DNA of 64,000 nt from CAWDLX01 sp963753485 (GCA_963753485.1 CAVWCL010000008.1:248001-312000); one strand, 5' to 3'. Counted from the stretch's first letter, positions 16,480 to 25,157 are shown. Notes: generated from the sequence alone by a model not told the origin. Program-made: numbers and translations.

Positions 16480-17499
16480 TCAGCCGCCGATCGCGGACAT
16501 CGGGCGGGCCGGCTGTAGGAAGGAGGGGTCGTCGATGCCGTGTCCGGCGCGCTTGCCCCACATCGCCTGCCGCCACGCGTCGGCGAGCTGCTCGTCCGTG
16601 GCCCCGGCGCGCAGCAGCCCCCGCAGGTCGGTCTCGTCCTGGCTGAACAGGCAGTTGCGCACCTGCCCGTCGGCGGTGAGGCGGGTGCGGTCGCAGGCGC
16701 CGCAGAACGGCTGGGTCACGCTCGCGATCACGCCAACCCTCGCCGGCGTACCGTCGGCGCCCAGGTGACCGTCCACAAGCCACGTTTCGGCCGGCGCACC
16801 ACCGCGCTCACGCGGGTCCTCGCCGAGGGTGAAGACCGCGCGCAGGTCGGCGAGGATGTCGGCGCCACCGACCATGTCCTCGCGCCGCCACGCGTGCTGG
16901 GCATCCAACGGCATCTGCTCGATGAAGCGCAGCTCGTACCCGTGGGCCAGGGCGAAGCTCAAAAGGTCGACCGCCTCGTCGTCGTTGATGCCCTTCATGA
17001 GCACCGCATTGAGCTTGACCGGCCGCAAGCCCGCGGCATCGGCGGCCCGCAGGCCGGCGAGCACGTCCGACAGTCGCCGCCGGCGGGTCATCGCTTCGAA
17101 GCGCTCCGGGCGCAGGGTGTCCACGGAGACGTTGACCCGGTCGAGGCCCGCCTCGGCCAGCGGCACCGCCAGCCGGTCCAGGGCGATGCCGTTGGTCGTG
17201 ACCGAGAGGCGGGGCCGCGGGCGCAACCGGGCCGCCGCGGCCACGATGCCGACGATGCCGGGGCGCAGCAACGGCTCCCCACCGGTGAAGCGCACCTCCT
17301 CGACGCCGAGTCGCGCCACCGCGATGCCGACCAGGCGACCGACCTCGTCGTCGGTGAGCAGCGTCGGCTTGGGCAGCCAGGCCAGGCCCTCCTCGGGCAT
17401 GCAGTACGTGCACCGTAGGTTGCACCGGTCAGTCAGCGAGACCCGCAGGTCGGTGGCGACCCGACCGAAGGTGTCGATAAGACCTTGCGTGTGCGCCAT
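16480..17499 (-). CDS. moaA: GTP 3',8-cyclase MoaA (radical SAM)
   Basis: A 339-residue radical SAM enzyme that makes 3',8-cH2GTP from GTP, the first moco step. The N-terminal cluster motif CNLRCTYC uses Cys26, Cys30 and Cys33. RFTGGEPLLRPG is the SAM-binding GGE motif. The C-terminal substrate cluster is FCGACDRTRL plus RNCLF. It ends in SAIGG, the conserved Gly-Gly tail needed for activity. The ATG at 17499 is the only start that fits; longer frames run through the neighbouring kinase gene. It probably forms a transcript with moaD and follows the kinase gene by 49 bp. Confidence 0.96.
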   Translation of the reverse strand: MAHTQGLIDTFGRVATDLRVSLTDRCNLRCTYCMPEEGLAWLPKPTLLTDDEVGRLVGIAVARLGVEEVRFTGGEPLLRPGIVGIVAAAARLRPRPRLSVTTNGIALDRLAVPLAEAGLDRVNVSVDTLRPERFEAMTRRRRLSDVLAGLRAADAAGLRPVKLNAVLMKGINDDEAVDLLSFALAHGYELRFIEQMPLDAQHAWRREDMVGGADILADLRAVFTLGEDPRERGGAPAETWLVDGHLGADGTPARVGVIASVTQPFCGACDRTRLTADGQVRNCLFSQDETDLRGLLRAGATDEQLADAWRQAMWGKRAGHGIDDPSFLQPARPMSAIGG

Positions 17500-17548
17500 C
17501 CCCCGACAGTAGCGCCCCGGCCGGACGGTCTCACCGTGCGCGGTCGCG

Positions 17549-18454
17549 TTACAGCGCCAGTGCGGCCCGGGTGGCGCGCATGACGGCGTCGCGGTACGAG
17601 GCACCGAAGAGTGCCGTGTGCACCAGTAGCAAATGCAGCTGGTGCAACGGGACCCGGTCCCGCCAACCCTCGGCCAGCGGCCAGATCTCCTGGTACGCCG
17701 AGAGGATCCGGTCCAGATGGGGGGCCGAGCCGAAGAGCGCGAGCTGGGCGAGATCGGTCTCGCGGTGCCCACCATGGGCCGACGGATCGACGAGCCACGC
17801 CCGCTCGTCCGCGGCCCAGAAGACGTTGCCCGGCCACAGATCGCCATGCAGGCGCGCCGGCGGTTCGGCCGGCGGGGCGATGTCGTCGATGCGTGAAAGC
17901 AAGGACTCGACGAGTTGCACATCGGCGGGTGCCAGGGCTGTCCGGCGTTGTGAGGTACGCAGATGCGGCAGCAGGCGTTGATTTGCGAAGAACTGCGGCC
18001 AGGCCATCGCGGTGCCCTCGTTCGGCTGCGGCAGCGTACCGATGTAGCCGGGCCAGGGCGCGCCGAAGTCGGCCGCGCCGGCACGGTGGGTGGCGGCGAG
18101 CTCGCGGCCGAAGCGCTCGGCCGCGGCCGGCGTCGGCGGTCCCGGATCGAGCCATTCGAGCACGAGCAACTCCGGCCGGGCGGCGACCACCTCGGGCGCC
18201 CCGACGCCACCGGCCTCGCGCAGCCACCGCAGCCCGGCCGCCTCGGCCTCGAAGAACCCCGGCGGCACCGGCACCGGTACCTCGTGGTCAGCCGGGTCGT
18301 TGAGGAACTTCACAAAAACCGACGCGCCGTCATCCAACGTGAGCCGGCGGGCCTGGCAGATCGATCCGCCGGCCACCGGCGTCTCCCGGATCCGCTGGTG
18401 CTGCAGGAAGGTCGTCAACAGGTGCGGATGCTCCCGCAGGTAGGCCAGATCCAC
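17549..18454 (-). CDS. Fructosamine kinase family protein
   Basis: A 301-residue aminoglycoside phosphotransferase-fold kinase of the fructosamine/ketosamine-3-kinase family, expected to phosphorylate glycated amines and start their deglycation. The motifs are VFVKF (ATP-binding Lys), HGDLWPGNV (catalytic loop) and VDPSAHGGHRETDLA (metal-binding and family signature). The GTG start at 18454 is preceded by TAGGCT at a 6-nt gap, so the mRNA may be leaderless. It is upstream of moaA on the same strand and divergent from the GNAT gene. Confidence 0.88.
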   Translation of the reverse strand: MDLAYLREHPHLLTTFLQHQRIRETPVAGGSICQARRLTLDDGASVFVKFLNDPADHEVPVPVPPGFFEAEAAGLRWLREAGGVGAPEVVAARPELLVLEWLDPGPPTPAAAERFGRELAATHRAGAADFGAPWPGYIGTLPQPNEGTAMAWPQFFANQRLLPHLRTSQRRTALAPADVQLVESLLSRIDDIAPPAEPPARLHGDLWPGNVFWAADERAWLVDPSAHGGHRETDLAQLALFGSAPHLDRILSAYQEIWPLAEGWRDRVPLHQLHLLLVHTALFGASYRDAVMRATRAALAL

Positions 18455-18460
18455 CCGGAA

Positions 18461-18466
18461 AGCCTA
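18461..18466 (-). promoter_or_regulatory. -10 box TAGGCT of leaderless kinase gene
   Basis: TAGGCT on the minus strand ends 6 nt before the GTG at 18454, with no Shine-Dalgarno sequence between. It matches the TANNNT arrangement seen before moaC and other genes here. Confidence 0.45.
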
Positions 18467-18520
18467 GCCACAACCTGGTTAGGGTTCCGAGCGCTGCCAT
18501 CGTGGAGTATGCATGACGTT

Positions 18521-18595
18521 ATGACCGCCGACGCACTCATCCGCGAAAGCGGCATCATGACGTGCGATGCACTCTGCGCGGAGGAGGCCGGATGA
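18521..18595 (+). CDS. 24-codon leader ORF made of two degenerate coupling units
   Basis: Two diverged units of the coupling element (18521-18556, 36 bp; 18557-18591, 35 bp) are fused in one frame encoding MTADALIRESGI followed by MTCDALCAEEAG. The first unit has lost its GGAGG (GAAAG instead) and two bases, so it no longer makes a frame-shifting ATGA stop. The second keeps GAGGAGG and its TGA overlaps the ATG of the acetyltransferase gene at 18592. Unlike the other loci, no gene ends at the left side. Confidence 0.5.
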   Translation: MTADALIRESGIMTCDALCAEEAG

Positions 18596-19140
18596 CCGAG
18601 ACACTGGCGGCCGCGCGCCCGCTGCCTGGCGTGACGATCCGCGCGTACCGGCCCTCGGACCACCATGACTGCCGGCGGCTGTGGGCGGAGCTGACCCAGC
18701 ACCGCGACACCCTCTACGGCGAGGCCCCGTCCGAGACCGACGCGGGGGCCGGCTTCGAGGAGTACCTGACCCAGCTCAACCTCTCCGGGATGTGGGTCGC
18801 CGAGGCGGGCAAGGACGGGGTCGCCGGCTTCGTCGGGCTCATGCTCGACGGCCGGGCCGGCCAGGTCGATCCGGTCGTGGTGACCAGCTCACTGCGCGGG
18901 CGCGGCATCGGCCGGGCGCTGCTCGGCCGCGTGGTCGACGAGGCCCGCCGGCGCGGGCTGCGCCGGTTGACCGTGGCACCCTCAGTGCGTGACATCGCCG
19001 CGCTGCACAGCCTGCACACCGCGGGGTTCGCCACCGCCGCCACCGTGACCCTCTCCTACGATCTCACCGGCGGGCGGCCCGGCCGGCCGGCCGGGTCCGG
19101 ATCCACCCTCGACCTGTACGACCTGCGGTTCGACACGTGA
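18592..19140 (+). CDS. GNAT family N-acetyltransferase
   Basis: A 182-residue acetyltransferase with the acetyl-CoA loop RGRGIGRALL near residue 104 and a preceding strand VDPVVVTSSL. The substrate cannot be read from sequence. GAGGAGG of the coupling leader lies 4 nt before the ATG. The C-terminal GGRPGRPAGSG linker is short and flexible. It is followed by two DnaA-box-like sequences and the DUF4192 gene on the same strand. Confidence 0.85.
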   Translation: MTETLAAARPLPGVTIRAYRPSDHHDCRRLWAELTQHRDTLYGEAPSETDAGAGFEEYLTQLNLSGMWVAEAGKDGVAGFVGLMLDGRAGQVDPVVVTSSLRGRGIGRALLGRVVDEARRRGLRRLTVAPSVRDIAALHSLHTAGFATAATVTLSYDLTGGRPGRPAGSGSTLDLYDLRFDT

Positions 19141-19155
19141 TCGGGCCGGCGGCGG

Positions 19156-19184
19156 CTGTCCACAGGTGCGCCGGGTTGTCCACA
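19156..19184 (+). promoter_or_regulatory. Two DnaA-box-like sequences
   Basis: CTGTCCACA (19156-19164) and the perfect box TTGTCCACA (19176-19184) lie on the same strand with starts 20 bp apart, in the gap before the DUF4192 gene. Either DnaA titration or chance in GC-rich DNA is possible; the spacing of about two helical turns favours a real pair. Confidence 0.35.
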
Positions 19185-19237
19185 GCCTGCCCGGACCGCC
19201 TTGGCGGCTGACGTTGGCGGCGGCAGGCTCAGCGCCC

Positions 19238-20350
19238 ATGAGGAAGACAGACGGCCCGCCCCTGCGACTGCGGCTGACCACCCCGGCCGACCTCCTCGGG
19301 GCCATCCCCTACCTGCTGGGGTTCCATCCCGCGGAAAGCATCGTGCTGCTCGCCGCCCGGGAGCGCAGGATCCTGTTCACGGTCCGGGCCGACCTGCCCG
19401 CGCCGGCCAACCGGAACGCGATCGCCGATCAGTTGAGCGAGGCCGCGCTCGCCCACGCCGCCAGCGCGGTGCTGATCGTCGGCTACGGCGCCGATGAGCG
19501 GGTGCGCCCGGTGATCCGGGCGCTGCGCCGCACATGCGAGCGGGCCGGATTGGCGGTGCTCGAGGTGCTGCGCGCGGCCGACGGGCGGTACTGGTCGGAG
19601 CTGTGTCATGACCCGGCGTGCTGCCCGCCCGAGGGCGCCCGGTACGACCCGATCGCAAGCCCGGTGGCGGCGCAGGTAACCGTCGAGGGCCTGGTGGCGC
19701 TGCCGGACCGGGCCGCGTTCGAGCGCCAGATCGAGCCGCTGGCCGGCGACCGGGTGGGACTGCGGCGGGCCGAGGCCGCGGCGGAGCAGCGCCTGCTCGA
19801 CCTGGTCGCGACCGAATCCGACCGGGCGACGATCCGTTCGACCCTGGCCGCCGCCGGCCTGGCCGCGGTCGACGCCGCGATCGCGAGCCAGCGCAACGGT
19901 CACCGACTCACCGACGACGAGGCGGCGTGGCTGGCCCTCATGCTGGTCGGCGTCGCGGTGCGGGACGCCGCCTGGCTGCGCATCGGACCCGACCCGGCGG
20001 AGTTGCTGGTGCACCGGACCCTGTGGCTGGACGTGTTCCGCCGGGCCGGGCCCCACCTCACCGCGGCACCGGGCAGCCTCTTCGCGTTCGCGGCCTGGCG
20101 CCGCGGTGAGGTCGCGCTGGCGCGGCTGGCGCTGGAGCGGGTGCTCACCGAGGATCCCGGCTACCCGATGGCGGTGCTGCTCGACGAGGCTCTGGCCCAG
20201 GGCATGGCGCCGGCCGTTCTCGGCGACTGGCCGGCCACCCGGCCCACCGGGGGGTCCGCCGCCCGGGTCCGGAGTCGGGTCAGCCGACCACCCGGGACGC
20301 GCCCGCGTAGACGTTCATCGTCAGGCCGCGCAGGAAGCCCACGAGCGTGA
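19238..20350 (+). CDS. DUF4192 domain-containing protein
   Basis: A 370-residue actinobacterial protein of the DUF4192 family. The N-terminal signature runs LRLTTPADLLGAIPYLLGFHPAESIVLL in sense, starting at about residue 9, and the rest is Ala/Arg-rich helical. It contains DPACCPPEGARYDP near residue 130, a common feature of the family. The function is unknown. The ATG at 19238 lacks a clear Shine-Dalgarno site. The last 24 codons (Arg/Ser/Pro-rich) overlap the 3' end of the convergent fdhD gene by 71 bp, so the extreme C-terminus is probably not conserved. Confidence 0.85.
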   Translation: MRKTDGPPLRLRLTTPADLLGAIPYLLGFHPAESIVLLAARERRILFTVRADLPAPANRNAIADQLSEAALAHAASAVLIVGYGADERVRPVIRALRRTCERAGLAVLEVLRAADGRYWSELCHDPACCPPEGARYDPIASPVAAQVTVEGLVALPDRAAFERQIEPLAGDRVGLRRAEAAAEQRLLDLVATESDRATIRSTLAAAGLAAVDAAIASQRNGHRLTDDEAAWLALMLVGVAVRDAAWLRIGPDPAELLVHRTLWLDVFRRAGPHLTAAPGSLFAFAAWRRGEVALARLALERVLTEDPGYPMAVLLDEALAQGMAPAVLGDWPATRPTGGSAARVRSRVSRPPGTRPRRRSSSGRAGSPRA

Positions 20351-21152
20351 TCCCGGCCTCCTCGGCGAGGTCGACCGCCAGCGTGCTCGGCGCCGAGACC
20401 GCCGCGAGCAGCGGAACCCCCGCCATCCACGCCTTCTGCACCAGTTCGAAGCTGGCCCGCCCACTGACCAGCAGGATGTGGCGGGCGAGCGGCAGCGCTT
20501 CGGCCCGCAGTGCCCAGCCGACCACCTTGTCGACCGCGTTATGGCGGCCCACGTCCTCGCGGACGCAGACCAGGTCACCGCCCGGGGTGAATAGCCCCGC
20601 CGCGTGCAGCCCTCCGGTGCGGGCGAACGCCTTCTGGGCCACCCGCAGGCGGTCCGGCAACTCGACGAGGACAGTGGACTGCACAGTGGACTCATCAGCC
20701 CCGACATCCCACCGGGACCGGGTGCGCACCGCGTCGATGCTCGCCTTCCCGCAGACGCCGCAGGAGCTGGTCGTGTAGAAGTTGCGGGCCGGGTCGGTCT
20801 GCGGCGCCGGCACGTGCGCGCCGAGCCCCACGTTGACCACATTGTAGGTGTTGGGCTCGTCGCTGCCGGCACACAGCTGCGCGGTGACCACGTCCTCGGC
20901 CGCGGTTATCACGCCCTCGGTGTAGAGGAAGCCCAGGGCCAGGTCGAGGTCGTCGCCGGGGGTACGCATGGTCACCGCCAGCGGTGTCGGGGTGGTGCCC
21001 GGCCGACCCACCCGGATCTCCAACGGCTCCTCGCTGGCGAGCGTGTCCAGCCGGCGGACGCCGACGCGAATCCCGCCCTCCGGTGAGGGTCCGGCGTCCT
21101 GGCTGCTCAGGTCGATGCGCACAACGCTGCGCCGATCGGTCACCCTGCCCAC
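20280..21152 (-). CDS. fdhD: Formate dehydrogenase accessory sulfurtransferase FdhD
   Basis: A 290-residue FdhD, which moves sulfur from a cysteine desulfurase to the molybdenum cofactor so that formate dehydrogenase becomes active. The sulfur-carrying CxxC loop is SSCGVCGKASID. Other marks are TPGDDLDLALGFLYTEG, REDVGRHNAVDKVVG and SGRASFELVQK. It starts at GTG 21152; a GTG at 21143 is an alternative. Formate dehydrogenase itself is not in the window. It converges on DUF4192 with an antiparallel overlap of 71 bp. Confidence 0.95.
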   Translation of the reverse strand: MGRVTDRRSVVRIDLSSQDAGPSPEGGIRVGVRRLDTLASEEPLEIRVGRPGTTPTPLAVTMRTPGDDLDLALGFLYTEGVITAAEDVVTAQLCAGSDEPNTYNVVNVGLGAHVPAPQTDPARNFYTTSSCGVCGKASIDAVRTRSRWDVGADESTVQSTVLVELPDRLRVAQKAFARTGGLHAAGLFTPGGDLVCVREDVGRHNAVDKVVGWALRAEALPLARHILLVSGRASFELVQKAWMAGVPLLAAVSAPSTLAVDLAEEAGITLVGFLRGLTMNVYAGASRVVG

Positions 21153-21203
21153 GTGCCCATTCTGCCTCGCCAGCGGGGAAGCACCAGGCGTCCCGAAACG
21201 GAG

Positions 21204-21263
21204 GGCTCTCTCCGGCTCCGGTCGGTGTGGGCAAGGAGGGTACGACCGGAGCCGGAGAGAGCC
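21204..21263 (-). terminator. Perfect 21-bp hairpin after the exporter operon
   Basis: The arms 21204-21224 and 21243-21263 are exact reverse complements over 21 bp with an 18-nt loop. The hairpin begins 3 nt after the stop of the last operon gene (21266). It has no U-tract, as is common for terminators of GC-rich actinobacteria. It also separates the operon from fdhD, so it may block read-through in that direction. Confidence 0.8.
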
Positions 21264-21265
21264 AG

Positions 21266-21952
21266 CTATCGCTGCGCCGTCACCTGACTCGCGGTGACGA
21301 TGCCGCTGCCGTCGGCCGTGCCGACGACGGTGACGGTCGCGCCGACCGGGATGCTCTTGAGGGCGCCCACCTGTACCGTCCGCACCACCGTGGTGGCGGA
21401 GGTCTTGACCGTCACCACGTCGCCGCCGGCCGTGGTGAGGTAGATGGTGCTGCCGTCGACCAGGGTGACGGTGCCGGTGGTCGCCGCGCCGCGGCCACCG
21501 GCCGCCCCGCCGCCCAGGCCCTCGCCGCCGTTTCCGGCTGCCCCCGCGGCGCCTGGGGTAGCCGCGGCCCGGCCGGCGAAACCCGCCGGTAGACCGGCGG
21601 TCGCCGCGGCCCGGCCGGCGCCCACGTTCTTCTCGACCAGCACCCCGCCCAGGAAGCCCGCGACCACGAGCACCAGGCCGGTCAGTGCCACCGTGGTCCG
21701 GGTGATCGGCAGCGGCGCTCGGGCGCGCAGTCCGGTAACAAGATCGTCGCCGAACGGGTCGGCACCGAGGTCGATCTCGTCGACCGCGTCGAGCGCCGAG
21801 GCGGCCCCGACGTGGCCGTTGGGCACCGCCGACAGCACAGCGGTGCGCTCGTCGAGCACCGGCGACAACGCACCGGCGCGCTCGTCGGGAACCGTCACGA
21901 CACCGTCTCCGGGAGTCGGATCCGGCTCGATCCGGTGCGGTGACTCACTCAT
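21266..21952 (-). CDS. Membrane-anchored accessory protein, DUF5666-like domain
   Basis: A 228-residue protein: acidic cytoplasmic tail (1-80), one transmembrane helix (TTVALTGLVLVVAGFLGGVL, about 86-105), a Gly/Ala-rich linker with GGNGGE-like runs, and a small all-beta extracellular domain (GTVTLVDGSTIYLTT to the end). The domain resembles DUF5666/OB-like folds in its VxVxGxxDGSGxVxA pattern. The start overlaps the permease stop by 8 bp (coupled translation). It probably assists the MacB-type exporter encoded just upstream, although no direct link is known. Confidence 0.7.
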   Translation of the reverse strand: MSESPHRIEPDPTPGDGVVTVPDERAGALSPVLDERTAVLSAVPNGHVGAASALDAVDEIDLGADPFGDDLVTGLRARAPLPITRTTVALTGLVLVVAGFLGGVLVEKNVGAGRAAATAGLPAGFAGRAAATPGAAGAAGNGGEGLGGGAAGGRGAATTGTVTLVDGSTIYLTTAGGDVVTVKTSATTVVRTVQVGALKSIPVGATVTVVGTADGSGIVTASQVTAQR

Positions 21953-23147
21953 AGCGCAGAGCCTCGATGGGTCGCAGGGACGCTGCCCGGCTGGCCGGGT
22001 AGCTACCGAAGAAGAGGCCGATCGCCACCGAGACGCCGAGCGCGAGGACGACCGAGCTCGGCACGATCGCGGGCGTCACGCCGGCGATGGTGAACTCGCT
22101 GCCGATAACGGCCGCGGCCACGCCGCCGAGGCCGCCGAGGACACTGAGGACGGTCGCCTCGACCAGGAACTGGGTCAGCACCACCCGCTTCGGAGCGCCC
22201 AGGGCCTTGCGGATGCCGATCTCGCGGGTGCGCTCGGTGACCGTGACCATCATGATGTTCGTTATCCCGATGCCCCCGACGAGCAGGCTGATCCCAGCCA
22301 CCGCACCGAGCAGGACGGTGAACGTCTCCGCGGTGTTGGCCCGCGCCTGCAACAGTTGGGACTGGTTGAGGATGCGGTACGGTGGCGCGCCGGTCACGTG
22401 CAGCTTCTGGTTCAGGATCGCGGTGACCTCCGCCTGCGCGGCGCTCACCGCGTCCGGACCGGTCGCCTGCACCAGGATCTGGTTGAGCGCGCCGTACCCG
22501 GTCAGCGCCCGCTGGACCGCGGTCAACGGCGCGATCGCGATGTCGTTCGGATCGTTGAAGCCGCCGCCACCCTTCTCGGCCAGCACCCCGACGACGGTGA
22601 ACAGGCTGCCGGACACCGTGATCTGCTTGCCGATCGGGTCGATGCCCGCGAACAAGGCATCGGCGACGGTCGACCCGACGAGCAGCACCCGCCGACCGTT
22701 GGTCACGTCGTCGGGCGTGAAACTCGATCCCCGGGCGACGGTGTAGTTGGCCGCGGACACGTACGCCGGGTAGGTCCCGACGAATTCGTTCACCGCGTGG
22801 TCGGTGCCCTCGTAGACGAGCGTCTCGGCGGCGTTGACCACCGGCGAGGCGTTCTTGACGTCCGGAGCGGCGTCCCGGTCCGACAGGGCGCTGATCATGT
22901 CCACCGTCAGTGAGGTGTTCTGGGTCGCCACCGCGGACTGGCGGGCACCGCCGCCGATGACGGTGAGCGTGTTCGTGCCCAGGTTCTCGATGGCGCTCTG
23001 CACCGCCCGGGCCGATCCGTTGCCGACCGCGACCAGCAGGATCACGGCGGCCACCCCGATGAGGATGCCGAGCACGGTGAGGCCCGAGCGCAGTTTGCTC
23101 GCGCCGATGCCCCGAAGGGCGAACCGTACCGTCTCCAGCAGGCTCAT
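21945..23147 (-). CDS. MacB-type ABC transporter permease
   Basis: A 400-residue MacB/FtsX-type permease: N-terminal helix (about 20-42), a large extracytoplasmic MacB_PCD domain (about 45-270), then three C-terminal helices. FtsX signatures are TERTREIGIRKALGAPKRVVLTQFLVEA in sense, after the helix LLGAVAGISLLVGGIGITNIMM. It overlaps the ATPase gene by 4 bp (ATGA) at its start. With the ATPase and the adaptor it should form an efflux or export pump using mechanotransmission. The substrate is unknown, and no lantibiotic or antibiotic gene is nearby. Confidence 0.92.
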   Translation of the reverse strand: MSLLETVRFALRGIGASKLRSGLTVLGILIGVAAVILLVAVGNGSARAVQSAIENLGTNTLTVIGGGARQSAVATQNTSLTVDMISALSDRDAAPDVKNASPVVNAAETLVYEGTDHAVNEFVGTYPAYVSAANYTVARGSSFTPDDVTNGRRVLLVGSTVADALFAGIDPIGKQITVSGSLFTVVGVLAEKGGGGFNDPNDIAIAPLTAVQRALTGYGALNQILVQATGPDAVSAAQAEVTAILNQKLHVTGAPPYRILNQSQLLQARANTAETFTVLLGAVAGISLLVGGIGITNIMMVTVTERTREIGIRKALGAPKRVVLTQFLVEATVLSVLGGLGGVAAAVIGSEFTIAGVTPAIVPSSVVLALGVSVAIGLFFGSYPASRAASLRPIEALRYE

Positions 23148-23899
23148 GGGAGTCCTGCCTTTGGTGCCGGCAACGGCGCTCGCACCCGCTCGGCCGGCTC
23201 GTCCGCGACCACCTGGCCGTCGACCAGCCGGATCAGGCGCCGGGCCCGCCGGGCCACGTCGGTCTCGTGTGTGATCAGCACGATCGTGCGGCCGGCCCGG
23301 TTGAGGCGATCGAGCACCACCAGGATCTCGGCGGTCGACTGGGTGTCCAGGTTGCCGGTCGGCTCATCCGCGAGCACCAGAGCCGGCGCGGTCACCAGCG
23401 CCCGGGCGACGGCGACCCGTTGCTGCTGGCCCCCGGAGAGCTGGCTGGGTTCGTGGCCGGCCCGGTCGAGCAGCCCGACCAGTGCCAGCGCGGCTCGGGC
23501 CCGGGCCCGGCGCGCGACCGGCTTCAGCCCGGCGTAGGCCAGCGGCAGCTCCACATTGTTCTGGGCGGTGGTGCGCGGGACCAGGTTGAACGACTGGAAC
23601 ACGAAGCCGATCCGGCGGTTGCGGACCAGGGCGAGCTGGCGGTCGGTGAGCCGGCTCACGTCGACCCCGTCCAGGAGGTACCGGCCAGTGGTCGGGATGT
23701 CGAGACAGCCCAGGATGTTCATCAAGGTCGACTTGCCGGAACCGGACGCCCCCATGATGGCCACGTACTCGCCCCGGTGCACGCTCAGCGAGACGCCGCG
23801 CAGGGCGTGCACCGCCGTCTCGGCGGCGCCGTACACCTTGGTCACGTCCCGCAGGTCGAGCACCGGCACGCTGCTGGTGAAACCGGCCGGACCGGTCAT
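23144..23899 (-). CDS. MacB/LolD-type ABC transporter ATP-binding protein
   Basis: A 251-residue nucleotide-binding protein with Walker A GASGSGKST, Q-loop FVFQSFNLV, signature LSGGQQQR, Walker B LVLADEPTGN and H-loop ITHE. It belongs to the LolD/MacB group, which pairs with FtsX-like permeases. Its ATG overlaps the adaptor TGA and its TGA overlaps the permease ATG, so the three genes are translated as a coupled set. The short C-terminal Pro/Ala tail is extra. Confidence 0.95.
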   Translation of the reverse strand: MTGPAGFTSSVPVLDLRDVTKVYGAAETAVHALRGVSLSVHRGEYVAIMGASGSGKSTLMNILGCLDIPTTGRYLLDGVDVSRLTDRQLALVRNRRIGFVFQSFNLVPRTTAQNNVELPLAYAGLKPVARRARARAALALVGLLDRAGHEPSQLSGGQQQRVAVARALVTAPALVLADEPTGNLDTQSTAEILVVLDRLNRAGRTIVLITHETDVARRARRLIRLVDGQVVADEPAERVRAPLPAPKAGLP

Positions 23900-25116
23900 C
23901 GGGTTCCGCCGCCGCGACCGGCACCGCCACCGCCGGCACCGCCGCCGAACCCACCGCCACCGAACCCACCACCGCCGAACCCACCACCGAGGCCTGGCCC
24001 GCCGGTGGTGGTGGTGGAACTGGTGGTCAGCACGACCAGCTCACCGACATCGAGGCCAGAGGTGATCTGGGTAAAGGTGTCGCCGGCGACACCGATCTCA
24101 ACCAGCCGGGCCTGGCTGACCGCACCGCTCACCACGGTCACCAGGTGGCGGTTGCCCGCACTGCGCACGGCGGCATTCGGCACCCGCACCGCGTTCTGCA
24201 CCGACGCGGTGGTCACGGTCACGGTGACCGTCTGTCCGATCCGAACTCCCGACGGTCGGGTGTCCAGGCTGACCGTAACCGCGTACGAGTTGACGTTGTT
24301 GGCAACGGTCGCGGTCGGCGCGATCGTGAGGACCTTGCCCGCGCTCGTCGCGCCGGTGAGCGCGGCCCAGGTCATGGTGGCGGCCTGCCCCTCCTTCAGG
24401 CGGGTGGCGTCGGCCTCGGCGAAGCTCGCCGCGACCTCCATCCGGCTCAGATCGGCCAGCTGGACGAAGCCGGAGGCGGCCCCGGCACCACTGGCACCCG
24501 AGGCGGCGGCCGCGCCAGCGCTACCGGCGCCCGAGCCGGCGGCGCTGGCGGCACCGGTCGTCGAGCCGCCGACGGTGCCGGTGATCGCGGTGACCGTCCC
24601 GGCCATCGGCGCCCGGAGCGTCGTGCCGTCCAGCGCCCGTCGGGCGGCGTCCACAGTGGCCTGAGCGCTCGTCACCTGCGCCTGCGCCGTGGCGATCGCG
24701 GCGTCGTCCTGGGTGGCGTCGGCGCGGTCGAGACTCGCTTGGGCCGCCGCCAGGTTGGCCCGAGCGGTGGCCAACTGGTCCTGGGCGTCGGTCGGATCGG
24801 CCTTCGCCAGCAGCTGGCCCTTCGTGACCAGGTCGCCGACCTTGGTCGAGATCGCGGTGACGGTGCCGGGGGTGGCGAAGTCCGCGCTCGCCGTTCTGGC
24901 GCTGAGCACCGAGCCGCTGGCCGAGACGGTCGCCACCACGCTCCCGCGGGACGCGGCCACCGTCCGGCCGCCGTCCGCGGTCGCCGCGGCCGCCTCGGGC
25001 GCCGCCGTCACCAGCAGGTACGCCAGCACCGCACCACCGGCGGCGAGCACCGCCAGCCCGGCGTTGACCAGGGCGGACCGGCTCAGGCGGGCGGATGCAA
25101 GACGCGGCACGCGCAT
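23896..25116 (-). CDS. MacA/HlyD-type efflux adaptor, first paralogue
   Basis: A 406-residue membrane-fusion protein: N-terminal anchor helix (about 18-37), beta-barrel/lipoyl halves (VTAISTKVGDLVTKGQLLAKAD), a coiled-coil hairpin (about 112-165 with repeated ATAQAQVTSAQATVDAARR), then barrel and proximal domains. A low-complexity Gly/Ala/Ser insert (about 182-212) and a Gly-rich FGGGGFGGGG tail are unusual. In this monoderm it would bridge the permease to the cell wall, since no outer-membrane channel exists. The gene follows the kinase gene by 41 bp and overlaps the ATPase by 4 bp. Confidence 0.9.
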   Translation of the reverse strand: MRVPRLASARLSRSALVNAGLAVLAAGGAVLAYLLVTAAPEAAAATADGGRTVAASRGSVVATVSASGSVLSARTASADFATPGTVTAISTKVGDLVTKGQLLAKADPTDAQDQLATARANLAAAQASLDRADATQDDAAIATAQAQVTSAQATVDAARRALDGTTLRAPMAGTVTAITGTVGGSTTGAASAAGSGAGSAGAAAASGASGAGAASGFVQLADLSRMEVAASFAEADATRLKEGQAATMTWAALTGATSAGKVLTIAPTATVANNVNSYAVTVSLDTRPSGVRIGQTVTVTVTTASVQNAVRVPNAAVRSAGNRHLVTVVSGAVSQARLVEIGVAGDTFTQITSGLDVGELVVLTTSSTTTTGGPGLGGGFGGGGFGGGGFGGGAGGGGAGRGGGTR

Positions 25117-25157
25117 GCGCGGAATGGTCGCGTGAGGCGCTCGGAGGTTCCCCGGCG

